The notes below the pieces were generated by a model. That model had not been told where the DNA came from. It saw only the letters and a program-made list of their open reading frames with translations, and did no database searches. Source: CAZSGN01 sp964606415 (GTDB lineage Bacteria; Bacteroidota; Bacteroidia; Bacteroidales; JBBRXJ01). Taken from it: a DNA stretch of 8,571 nucleotides. Positions 1 to 5,402 of this stretch are shown here, piece after piece. The position numbers and the translations under genes are program-made. The first letter of the stretch is position 1. Each line of letters opens with the position of its first letter. The stretch is from NCBI GenBank assembly GCA_964606415.1, contig CAZSGN010000112.1:1-8571 (forward strand), read 5' to 3'.

Positions 1-362
1 TTCCTCATGGTATTGTTTGTGCCAACCTGATGGCTCCTGTTAATCGTGCTAACGTGAAATCCTTACTGTCAGATAAGGAGTTAAATCCTTGGGCTTATCA
101 TAAATATGTGCAACTTGGACGATTGTTTTCAGGGAATAAAGATAAAAATGAAGCGTATTACCTGGAGGTGATTCCTGATTATCTGAATGAGATCACAAAG
201 AAACTAAAAGTGCCTCCAATGGCTCCTTTCTTTGGTGATCAAATTGAAAATTTAATTCATCGCATTGTTGCAAAAACAAATAACAAAAATAATCCGGTTG
301 AATTATCAAAAGAGCAACAGATAGGTGTATTAAAAGAAGCGCTTAATTCTCCTTTGGATTAG
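1..362 (+). CDS. Iron-containing alcohol dehydrogenase, C-terminal part (5' end outside window)
   Basis: The reading frame is open from the window edge (first full codon at 3) to TAG at 360-362, so about 119 C-terminal residues are visible. The first ATG, at 30, is internal and is not the start. The frame opens with PHGIVCANLMAPVNRANV, which fits the PHG-x-x-x-A-x-L motif of group III (iron-dependent) alcohol dehydrogenases. The His of PHG corresponds to the last metal-ligand His (FucO His277). The rest fits the helical C-terminal domain, with a KYxxLGRLF segment and a PPMAPF segment. These enzymes interconvert alcohols and aldehydes using NAD(P)H in the cytoplasm. The substrate cannot be told from this fragment, and the NAD-binding domain and the other metal ligands lie upstream of the window. 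Family fairly sure, substrate unknown. Confidence 0.8.
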   Translation, partial: PHGIVCANLMAPVNRANVKSLLSDKELNPWAYHKYVQLGRLFSGNKDKNEAYYLEVIPDYLNEITKKLKVPPMAPFFGDQIENLIHRIVAKTNNKNNPVELSKEQQIGVLKEALNSPLD

Positions 363-605
363 AAGTTATAGAATATGTTATGCTATGTACGACTCCCTGC
401 CGCAATCGTCCGCTTTTGGCCTTATTTCAATAATATTCAACAAATAAAATTTCGCAAAAGATAAATGTTCGTGGTAGAACTAAATTTTTAGATATAAGTG
501 ATCCCTGTTAGCCTTGATTTTCTATCCTGATTTATCAGGTAGAGAGAGAAGAAGCTATATTAATAAAGAGAGAGCCTTGAGATGTTTTAATATGTCAAAG
601 TAGCG
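363..605. other. Convergent intergenic region, no gene seen
   Basis: This gap lies between the 3' ends of the alcohol dehydrogenase gene (+) and the STAS gene (-). It is AT-rich apart from a GC-richer patch near 390-420. The only obvious secondary structure is a short interrupted hairpin at 521-543 (TCTA-t-CCTGA, loop TTTA, TCAGG-TAGA). It has no T-run on either side, so I do not call it a terminator. The first bases, together with the preceding stop codon, resemble a stretch near 8441-8469. Confidence 0.6.
521..543. repeat. Short hairpin between convergent genes
   Basis: CCTGA (526-530) and TCAGG (535-539) pair across a TTTA loop. The stem extends through TCTA (521-524) and TAGA (540-543) with one bulged T at 525. 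It lies midway between two convergent genes, where a bidirectional transcription stop would be expected, but no T-tract follows on either strand. Its role is uncertain. Confidence 0.3.
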
Positions 606-938
606 TTAAAAACAATCATTGAAGTTCGTATGCAATTCAAATACATTATCCAGGTGAAGCAATTTAAATAACTTCATGATTTCAGGATTGATATTGCATA
701 TCTTTAAGTCACCATTGTTACTGTGCGCTGTTTTCATGATAGAAAGAAAGGCGCCGAATCCTGTGCTGTCCACAAATTCAATATTGCCAAGATCAATAAT
801 GAGATGAGTGTTTGGTTCAGCAAATACTTCATTAAGTTCATTTTTGACCGATTCCGCATTCAATGCGGTAATTTTATCAATTCCTTCAAAAGATACAACC
901 TGGTGGTCGTTAATGACGCTCTTTTTTATCATGTTCAT
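606..938 (-). CDS. Single-domain STAS protein (anti-sigma factor antagonist-like)
   Basis: This 110-residue protein consists of one STAS domain. The diagnostic element is LIIDLGNIEFVDSTGFGAFL: strand, D57, phosphorylatable Ser58, T59, G60, then a helix. It is followed by GDLKICNINPEIMKLFKLLHL, as in SpoIIAA/RsbV-type proteins. In that family the unphosphorylated antagonist binds a serine kinase/anti-sigma factor and so releases a sigma factor. Related Bacteroidota proteins may instead act in other phosphorylation-controlled partner switches. No kinase or PP2C-type phosphatase gene lies beside it here, so the partners are unknown. A second Met (residue 3) is an equally possible start. There is no Shine-Dalgarno sequence, but a good -7 box lies 20 bp upstream. 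It is 64 bp downstream of hldD on the same strand, probably as its own unit. Confidence 0.85.
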   Translation of the reverse strand: MNMIKKSVINDHQVVSFEGIDKITALNAESVKNELNEVFAEPNTHLIIDLGNIEFVDSTGFGAFLSIMKTAHSNNGDLKICNINPEIMKLFKLLHLDNVFELHTNFNDCF

Positions 939-957
939 TTAGATTTTATTGCCTATA

Positions 958-965
958 CAAAAATA
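958..965 (-). promoter_or_regulatory. Candidate Bacteroidota -7 box for the STAS gene
   Basis: Read on the minus strand the sequence is TATTTTTG, an exact match to the primary sigma factor consensus TAnnTTTG of Bacteroidota. Transcription would begin near 951 and leave a leader of about 13 nt. I see no clear -33 TTTG. It lies downstream of the hldD terminator candidate, consistent with separate transcription of the STAS gene. Confidence 0.4.
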
Positions 966-986
966 GAAGATATACTTGAAATGAAT

Positions 987-1018
987 AAAAAAAAACAGGA
1001 AATTATATATATCTGTTT
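987..1018 (-). terminator. Intrinsic terminator-like hairpin at the hldD stop
   Basis: On the minus strand AAACAG (1018-1013) can pair with CTGTTT (998-993). The loop is AT-rich and contains the hldD stop codon, and a run of nine T follows (995-987, partly shared with the stem). The stem is short and not GC-rich, so termination may be partial. Confidence 0.4.
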
Positions 1019-1968
1019 GTAATTAAGTAGTTTTTCACATAATCATTAATTCCTTCTTCAAGAGAGTGAAAAGGCTTTGTATATCCTATATTGCGTAATT
1101 TATCTATTGTAGCTTCAGTGAAATATTGGTATTTATTACGAATGTCTGCCGGGGTGTCAATGAATCCGATTTTCTCTTTTTTTCCCAAAGCAGCGAAGGT
1201 GTTTCTGGTAAGGTCGATGAAGGTACGCGCCTTACCTGTACCGACATTATAGATACCTGAATATTTTCTTTGGTGGATCAGGAATAAGATGATGTCCACT
1301 ACATCTTTAACATAGATGAAGTCTCTCTTTTGTTCACCGTCTTGATAGTCCGGATGGTGTGATTTAAATAAGTTCATGTGCCCTTTGTCCCGGATTTGCT
1401 TAAAAGCATTAAAAATGACCGAAGACATGCGACCTTTATGGTATTCGTTTGGTCCGTACACATTGAAGAATTTCAATCCGGCCCAAAAATAAGGTTGGTT
1501 TGATTGTTGCAATGCCCATATGTCAAAATTATTTTTCGATTCCCCGTAAGGATTTAATGGTTTCAGGAATGGAATGATGTCATGCCTGTCCTCATAACCG
1601 TATTCTCCCATTCCGTATGTTGCGGCAGATGAAGCATAGATGAATGGCAGGCCGAATTTTGTGCATTTTTCCCAGATTGTTTTGGTATAGTTTAGATTAA
1701 GCTGGTCAAAAATGCTGGTATCAAATTCTGTTGTGTCTGTGCGGGCACCAATATGTATAATGATCTGGATAAATCGGTGTTCCTGGTCTATCCAGTCAAA
1801 AAATGAATCCCGGTGAACTTGCTGCGTGTATTTTTTGCCATCCAGGTTATGTTTTTTTTCCTGGCTTTGAAAATCATCAACAATAACAATATCATTAAAT
1901 CCTTCCTGATTAAGTTTGGCAATCATGTTGCTTCCTATAAATCCTGCCGCTCCGGTTACTACGATCAT
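1003..1968 (-). CDS. hldD: ADP-L-glycero-D-manno-heptose 6-epimerase
   Basis: The product (321 aa; E. coli HldD is 310) is an extended short-chain dehydrogenase/reductase. It converts ADP-D-glycero- to ADP-L-glycero-D-manno-heptose, the last step in making the heptose donor for the LPS inner core, in the cytoplasm. Visible motifs are the Rossmann glycine motif TGAAGFIGSN (5-14), acidic DD (31-32) at the cofactor ribose position, IHIGARTDTTE (71-81), SSAATYG (113-119), the catalytic pair Tyr141/Lys145 in NPYGESK, KFFNVYGPNEYHKGRMSSV (166-184) and RDFIYVKDV (215-223). The HKGRM segment and its surroundings separate HldD from other sugar epimerases. The start is 11 bp after the mqnD stop, so it is probably the last gene of mqnB-mqnD-hldD. 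It has no Shine-Dalgarno sequence. Other heptose genes (gmhA, hldE, gmhB) are not in the window. Confidence 0.93.
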   Translation of the reverse strand: MIVVTGAAGFIGSNMIAKLNQEGFNDIVIVDDFQSQEKKHNLDGKKYTQQVHRDSFFDWIDQEHRFIQIIIHIGARTDTTEFDTSIFDQLNLNYTKTIWEKCTKFGLPFIYASSAATYGMGEYGYEDRHDIIPFLKPLNPYGESKNNFDIWALQQSNQPYFWAGLKFFNVYGPNEYHKGRMSSVIFNAFKQIRDKGHMNLFKSHHPDYQDGEQKRDFIYVKDVVDIILFLIHQRKYSGIYNVGTGKARTFIDLTRNTFAALGKKEKIGFIDTPADIRNKYQYFTEATIDKLRNIGYTKPFHSLEEGINDYVKNYLITNRYI

Positions 1969-1979
1969 TTTTTTGTTCT

Positions 1980-2810
1980 TTAATTTATGAATAATTCATG
2001 ATGGATGGGGGAGATTATATTTTTAGATACAGCAATCTGATATAATTGTTGAATGGCTTTTCGGCCCTCTTTGCCCAGGTTTATGCTGTATTCATTGACA
2101 TATAATTCGATATGTTTCTGGATAATATCCGGATCCTTTTCTTGTGATTGTTGTTTGATGTAATCGTATCCGGCTTTGGGATACTTGAAAGCGTATTCGA
2201 TACTTAATTTTATTAATGAATTGATCTTTTCTTTTGTTTCCAGGGGAAGGCTTCTGCGGATCATTATTCCGCCGAGAGGAATAGGTGTCTGGGTCTTGTT
2301 TTCCCACCATTCACCAAGGTCAATGATTTTTTTTAATCCTTTTTGTTTGTACGTGAACCTGTTTTCATGAATAATCAAACCGGCATCTTGTTCGCCAGAC
2401 AATACTACATCTTCAATATCAGAAAAGAGGTAGGATTGTTTATTTAAAGCATCAGGATAAGCCAGGCTGAGTAACAGATTAGCTGTTGTGTTTATCCCGG
2501 GAATAGCAATGTTTGTATGTATTACTTCGTCCGGAAATATTTTTTTTTTACTGATAAGAATAGGGCCGTTACTAAAGCCCAGGGCGCTTCCAACATCCAG
2601 AATCTGATATTTGTCAGCAACATGCGCATATGCATGGTAGCTGAGCTTGGTGATGTCCAGCTTGCCATTTCTTGATTGTTCATTTAATGATTCAACATCA
2701 GCAAGCTGCAGGTTAAATTGGAAATCTTCATTGTTGATTCTTCCATTAATAAGGGCTTCAAAGATAAATGTATCGTTGGGACAGGGAGAAAAGCCTAATG
2801 ATAAATCCAT
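1980..2810 (-). CDS. mqnD: 1,4-dihydroxy-6-naphthoate synthase (futalosine pathway)
   Basis: MqnD cleaves cyclic dehypoxanthine futalosine to 1,4-dihydroxy-6-naphthoate, the naphthoquinone nucleus of menaquinone. It has a periplasmic-binding-protein-like fold but no signal peptide, as expected for a cytoplasmic enzyme. The 276-aa sequence carries the family signatures FSPCPNDTFIFEAL (7-20), SALGFSNGPILIS (75-87), PGINTTANLLL (104-114), IIHENRFTY (146-154) with His148 at the position of the catalytic His of characterised MqnD, and PLGGI (178-182). It starts 39 bp after the mqnB stop, and an exact -7 box overlaps that stop, so it may also have its own promoter. hldD follows 11 bp downstream. 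The pairing with mqnB supports a futalosine route to menaquinone. MqnA and MqnC must be encoded elsewhere. Confidence 0.94.
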   Translation of the reverse strand: MDLSLGFSPCPNDTFIFEALINGRINNEDFQFNLQLADVESLNEQSRNGKLDITKLSYHAYAHVADKYQILDVGSALGFSNGPILISKKKIFPDEVIHTNIAIPGINTTANLLLSLAYPDALNKQSYLFSDIEDVVLSGEQDAGLIIHENRFTYKQKGLKKIIDLGEWWENKTQTPIPLGGIMIRRSLPLETKEKINSLIKLSIEYAFKYPKAGYDYIKQQSQEKDPDIIQKHIELYVNEYSINLGKEGRKAIQQLYQIAVSKNIISPIHHELFIN

Positions 2811-2844
2811 GTATGAGTTTTTTTTGGTGCTTATTAATGAGGTG

Positions 2845-2852
2845 CAAAGTTA
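2845..2852 (-). promoter_or_regulatory. Candidate internal -7 box for mqnD-hldD
   Basis: Minus-strand TAACTTTG matches TAnnTTTG exactly, and its first three bases are the TAA stop codon of mqnB. A start near 2838 would give a leader of about 27 nt for mqnD. No convincing -33 element is seen. It could give mqnD-hldD expression independent of mqnB. Confidence 0.35.
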
Positions 2853-3491
2853 TAAAATTTCAAGCATTTCATTAAGGCAATTGTTCAGGCTTCTTAATGC
2901 TTGTTTTATATCCCATGTTTTTTTTTCCGGATCATTGACCATGTTAGAAATGGCTTTCAATGAAATAAATGGCTGATTTTTCATCAGGCATACATAAAAA
3001 AAGGCTGCATTTTCCATTGTTTCAATTTCAGTTGTATGATTGAATTTTACGGATTGCCCATAATAAAGGGTGTTGACCGTTGAACCCCTGACCTGGGGAA
3101 TTTGACAGGCTGAAGATGTCTGTTCCCTGGGATTGATTAATAAACCATTCTTGAAAGGGGGTTGGTCTGGATGAGTTAATTTCATATCAAAAAGATTGCG
3201 AAAACCCTTGGGATGGGATTCACCTATATCTGTAAATTGTTCGGAAAAAGGCATAACTACGGATCCGGGCGGGTAGTCAGGAGTGAATGAACCAGCTATG
3301 CCACAGTGAATTGCCAGATCATAATGGTTAACATTTAAATGATCTGTGAGGGTAAATATGGTAGCCGGTATGCCAATTCCTGTTTTAATAAGATTAAATA
3401 TATGTTTATTGTTGTTGTGATAGCTCGATTGGAGCCCTTTGGAGAGAGCTTCTTTTTCAATATTTGATGGTGTAACGATTAATAATTTCAT
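2850..3491 (-). CDS. mqnB: Futalosine hydrolase
   Basis: The product (213 aa) belongs to the nucleoside phosphorylase/MTAN superfamily. It removes hypoxanthine from futalosine to give dehypoxanthine futalosine, the substrate of MqnC. Motifs in order: MKLLIVTPSNIEKE at the N-terminus, KTGIGIPATIFTL (36-48), the glycine-rich HCGIAGSF (62-69) of the ribose/base site, the ETMENAAFFYVCL segment (157-169) with the superfamily's ribose-contacting Met159-Glu160, and KAISNMV (179-185) followed by TWDIKQALRSLN (192-203). Ser-Asn at 182-183, where MTA/SAH nucleosidases have Ser-Asp, together with the following W-D-I, fits MqnB better than MTAN. It is the first gene of the probable mqnB-mqnD-hldD operon, divergent from folE, and its start has no Shine-Dalgarno sequence. 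Confidence 0.88.
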   Translation of the reverse strand: MKLLIVTPSNIEKEALSKGLQSSYHNNNKHIFNLIKTGIGIPATIFTLTDHLNVNHYDLAIHCGIAGSFTPDYPPGSVVMPFSEQFTDIGESHPKGFRNLFDMKLTHPDQPPFKNGLLINPREQTSSACQIPQVRGSTVNTLYYGQSVKFNHTTEIETMENAAFFYVCLMKNQPFISLKAISNMVNDPEKKTWDIKQALRSLNNCLNEMLEIL

Positions 3492-3559
3492 AGATTTACT
3501 AATTTTGTGCTCATTTTTGATTCTAAAAACCCGAATTTAATCATTTTTATTCAATACAT
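3492..3559. promoter_or_regulatory. Divergent mqnB/folE promoter region
   Basis: This 68-bp AT-rich spacer must hold both promoters. The folE side has an exact TAnnTTTG match at 3500-3507. The mqnB side has only a near match, TAAATTCG, at 3539-3532 on the minus strand. A dyad TGATTC (3518-3523) / GAAT (3533-3536) with AATCA (3539-3543), and a direct repeat TCATTTTT (3511-3518, 3541-3548), lie between them. They could be an operator or just AT-rich coincidence. Confidence 0.5.
3500..3507 (+). promoter_or_regulatory. Candidate -7 box for folE
   Basis: TAATTTTG matches the TAnnTTTG consensus exactly. Transcription starting near 3514 would leave a leader of about 46 nt before the folE ATG. No clear -33 TTTG lies at the expected distance. 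Confidence 0.45.
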
Positions 3560-4198
3560 ATGGAAATAATCAACAATGGAGCAATACCAAATGATGACAG
3601 TGGATATGTCAGAGTTGACAGGTATCACCAGGAGCAGACAAAGAAGTTGGAAGGGCTTTATGAAGAGGTTTTGAAAATTATTGATAAAGATGCTTCCAGG
3701 GAGGGTGTTAAAGATACCCCGATGAGGGTTGCCAAAGCAATGCAATATTTAACCCAGGGATATGATATTGATCCTGGAGATATTATTCGTTCTGCATTAT
3801 TTAGAGAGGAATATAAACAAATGGTTGTGGTTAAGGATATTGAGATTTTTTCTCTTTGTGAACATCATATGTTGCCTTTTTTTGGCAAAGCTCATGTGGC
3901 ATATGTGCCGGATGGCTATGTTACTGGGTTAAGTAAAATAGCCCGCGTTGTAGATGCCTTTTCCCGCAGGCTCCAGTTACAGGAGCGTATGACATTGGAA
4001 ATCAGGGACTGTCTTAATGAGACATTGATGCCGGCAGGCGTGGCTGTTGTTATTGAAGCCCAGCACATGTGTATGACAATGAGAGGTGTACAAAAACAGA
4101 ATTCTGTGACTACGACTTCTGCTTTTAAGGGTGAGTTCATGAAAAGTCAGGCTACAAGAGAAGAGTTTATGCAGATTATTAGTACCCGTTTGCATTGA
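3560..4198 (+). CDS. folE: GTP cyclohydrolase I (type IA)
   Basis: FolE converts GTP to 7,8-dihydroneopterin triphosphate, the first step towards tetrahydrofolate and possibly other pterins or queuosine, as a cytoplasmic toroidal homodecamer. The 212-aa length is typical (E. coli 222). The zinc ligands are all visible: Cys100 and His103 in SLCEHHMLPFFG (98-109) and Cys171 in EAQHMCMTMRGVQ (166-178). These match E. coli Cys110/His113/Cys181, with His102 and His169 matching active-site His112 and His179. REGVKDTPMRVAKA (47-60), GLSKIARVVDAFSRRLQLQE (123-142) and NSVTTTSAFKG (181-191) are further family blocks. The ATG at 3560 gives a natural N-terminus without a Shine-Dalgarno sequence. The gene diverges from mqnB and is 92 bp upstream of fabD. 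No other folate genes are nearby. Confidence 0.97.
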   Translation: MEIINNGAIPNDDSGYVRVDRYHQEQTKKLEGLYEEVLKIIDKDASREGVKDTPMRVAKAMQYLTQGYDIDPGDIIRSALFREEYKQMVVVKDIEIFSLCEHHMLPFFGKAHVAYVPDGYVTGLSKIARVVDAFSRRLQLQERMTLEIRDCLNETLMPAGVAVVIEAQHMCMTMRGVQKQNSVTTTSAFKGEFMKSQATREEFMQIISTRLH

Positions 4199-4258
4199 TT
4201 TTGCGTGGAGAATGTTGATTTTTTTGCTTCTTTTATTAGGTATTAAATCATAACTCGT

Positions 4259-4266
4259 TATTTTTG
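4259..4266 (+). promoter_or_regulatory. Candidate -7 box for fabD
   Basis: TATTTTTG in the folE-fabD gap matches TAnnTTTG exactly. A start near 4273 would leave a leader of about 17 nt. No TTTG is seen at the usual -33 distance. This suggests fabD is not wholly dependent on folE transcription. Confidence 0.42.
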
Positions 4267-4290
4267 TCAGAAACATTAAATTAGTTAATT

Positions 4291-5166
4291 ATGAAGGCAT
4301 TTGTCTTTCCTGGCCAGGGGGCCCAGTTTTCGGGAATGGGTAAAGAGCTTTATGAGCAATCATCAAAAGCCGCGGATCTTTTTCAAAAAGCCAATGATAT
4401 TCTTGGATTTGATATAACAACCACAATGTTTGAAGGTACAGAGGAGGAATTAAAACAAACGAATGTTACTCAGCCTGCTGTCTTTCTTCATTCAGTTATC
4501 ACAGCAATGGTACAAGAAAATGCTTTCAATCCGGAAATGGTGGCAGGACATTCGTTAGGTGAGTTTTCTGCATTATGTGCTACTGGTGTGCTTTCTTTTG
4601 AAGATGGTTTGCGTCTCGTGCTTAATCGTGCTTTGGCTATGCAAAAAGCTTGCGATGCCAGCCCTTCATCTATGGCGGCTGTTATGGGGCTTGGTGAGCA
4701 GGTTGTTGAAGATATATGCCAGTCAACAAAAGGGATTGTCGTTCCTGCTAATTTTAATTCGCCTGGGCAGATTGTTATATCAGGTACACACAAGTCTATT
4801 GATGCGGCTTGTGAAAAATTACTTGAAGCAGGTGCGAAAAGAGCGATTAAGTTACAGGTTGGTGGAGCTTTTCATTCTCCTTTAATGGAGCCTGCCAGAA
4901 TTGAATTGGAAGAAGCTATTGAAAAGGCTGTGTTTAATAAACCTACTTGTCCTGTTTATCAAAATGTTGATGCTGAAGCACACATGGAACCTGTGGAGAT
5001 AAAAAAGAATCTGATTAAACAATTAACCAGTCCGGTAAAATGGACTCAGTTGGTGGAAAATATGATCAGAGATGGTGCTTCTTCTTTTACTGAAGTTGGT
5101 CCGGGTAAAGTTTTACAGGGGCTTATTAAAAAAATTGATAGAAATACAACGGTTAATGCATTGTAG
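4291..5166 (+). CDS. fabD: Malonyl-CoA:ACP transacylase
   Basis: FabD moves the malonyl group from CoA to acyl carrier protein, supplying extender units for fatty acid synthesis in the cytoplasm. The 291-aa protein is a single acyltransferase domain of normal length. Visible motifs: FPGQGAQFSGMG (6-17) with oxyanion-hole Gln, the nucleophile elbow GHSLGEFSAL (86-95) with Ser88, the malonyl-carboxylate-binding Arg113 in LNRALAMQ, NFNSPGQIVISG (154-165), the catalytic His195 in GAFHSPLM (192-199), Gln244, and the C-terminal TEVGPGKVLQGLI (267-279). Ser/His/Arg match E. coli Ser92/His201/Arg117. The ATG directly precedes the conserved KAFVFPGQG start, with no Shine-Dalgarno sequence. Unusually for many bacteria, no fabH, fabG, acpP or fabF lies alongside. 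folE is upstream and thrA is 236 bp downstream. Confidence 0.97.
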   Translation: MKAFVFPGQGAQFSGMGKELYEQSSKAADLFQKANDILGFDITTTMFEGTEEELKQTNVTQPAVFLHSVITAMVQENAFNPEMVAGHSLGEFSALCATGVLSFEDGLRLVLNRALAMQKACDASPSSMAAVMGLGEQVVEDICQSTKGIVVPANFNSPGQIVISGTHKSIDAACEKLLEAGAKRAIKLQVGGAFHSPLMEPARIELEEAIEKAVFNKPTCPVYQNVDAEAHMEPVEIKKNLIKQLTSPVKWTQLVENMIRDGASSFTEVGPGKVLQGLIKKIDRNTTVNAL

Positions 5167-5174
5167 TTTTTTTT
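5145..5174 (+). terminator. Weak terminator-like element at the fabD stop
   Basis: TACAA (5145-5149) can pair with TTGTA (5161-5165) across the last fabD codons, and eight T follow immediately after the stop codon (5167-5174). The stem is only five AT-rich pairs, so the T-run is the stronger part of the evidence. Confidence 0.28.
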
Positions 5175-5224
5175 CTCATTATTATAAATGTTTCCTCAAT
5201 AATATATATGAATGAATCGAACCA

Positions 5225-5240
5225 TGACAATATAATGTCA
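5225..5240. promoter_or_regulatory. Dyad TGACA-N6-TGTCA upstream of thrA
   Basis: Two perfect 5-bp inverted half-sites are separated by ATATAA, the geometry of a site bound by a dimeric regulator. It lies about 160 bp upstream of the thrA ATG and 60 bp after fabD. The regulator is unknown, and a chance match is possible in such AT-rich DNA. Confidence 0.25.
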
Positions 5241-5326
5241 CAGTTATGCTGAGCCAGTCAAAATAGTGCTGCATGATTAAATACACATCGTATCACATAA
5301 TTATCCACATAAAAAGGAACAAGGAA

Positions 5327-5342
5327 TCCGTCAGTGGACGGA
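5327..5342. repeat. Perfect 6-bp palindrome in the thrA leader
   Basis: TCCGTC (5327-5332) and GACGGA (5337-5342) form a stem with an AGTG loop, more GC-rich than its surroundings. It is flanked on both sides by similar purine-rich words (GGAACAAGGAA at 5316-5326, GAACAA and CAAGGAACAA after it), so palindrome and array may belong to one repeated element. From memory, similar short extragenic palindromes occur widely in Bacteroidota genomes; this is not verified here. Confidence 0.5.
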
Positions 5343-5350
5343 CAGGCGCC

Positions 5351-5399
5351 GAACAACAAACAAGGAACAACAAACAAAGAACAAAGAACAAAGGACAAA
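5351..5399 (+). repeat. A/C-rich tandem repeat before the thrA start
   Basis: Two copies of a 14-mer (GAACAACAAACAAG/A, 5351-5364 and 5365-5378) are followed by three copies of a 7-mer (GAACAAA, GAACAAA, GGACAAA; 5379-5399). The A-to-G change in the last copy creates AAGGA (5391-5395), which sits 7 nt before the thrA ATG as a good Shine-Dalgarno sequence. All the other genes here with a visible start lack one. Confidence 0.8.
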
Positions 5400-5402
5400 C
5401 AT

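Larger units (their letters stand above)
5167..5402 (+). promoter_or_regulatory. thrA upstream region with palindromes and tandem repeats
   Basis: This 236-bp gap carries, in order, a T-run after fabD, a dyad TGACA-N6-TGTCA (5225-5240), a short open frame from 5273, a perfect 6-bp hairpin (5327-5342), and an A/C-rich tandem array (5351-5399) ending in the thrA ribosome-binding site. I find no exact TAnnTTTG box on the plus strand, so the thrA promoter is not identified. No Thr/Ile-codon attenuator with an obvious terminator hairpin is seen. Confidence 0.5.

Noticed and set aside
30..362. 110-residue protein starting at ATG 30
   Set aside because: The frame continues upstream to the window edge with the PHG metal-binding motif of iron alcohol dehydrogenases. 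The ATG is internal to a truncated gene.
723..1022. 99-codon plus-strand frame opposite the STAS gene
   Set aside because: It overlaps a clear STAS coding region on the other strand and shows no family features; it is a shadow frame.
3977..4276. 99-codon minus-strand frame opposite folE
   Set aside because: It is antisense to the fully conserved FolE zinc-site coding region, with no domain of its own.
5334..5402. N-terminal extension of thrA from a GTG
   Set aside because: The extra 23 codons are translated palindrome and tandem repeat. The conserved aspartokinase start (MKVLKFGGSS) begins at the ATG at 5403, which has AAGGA at good spacing.
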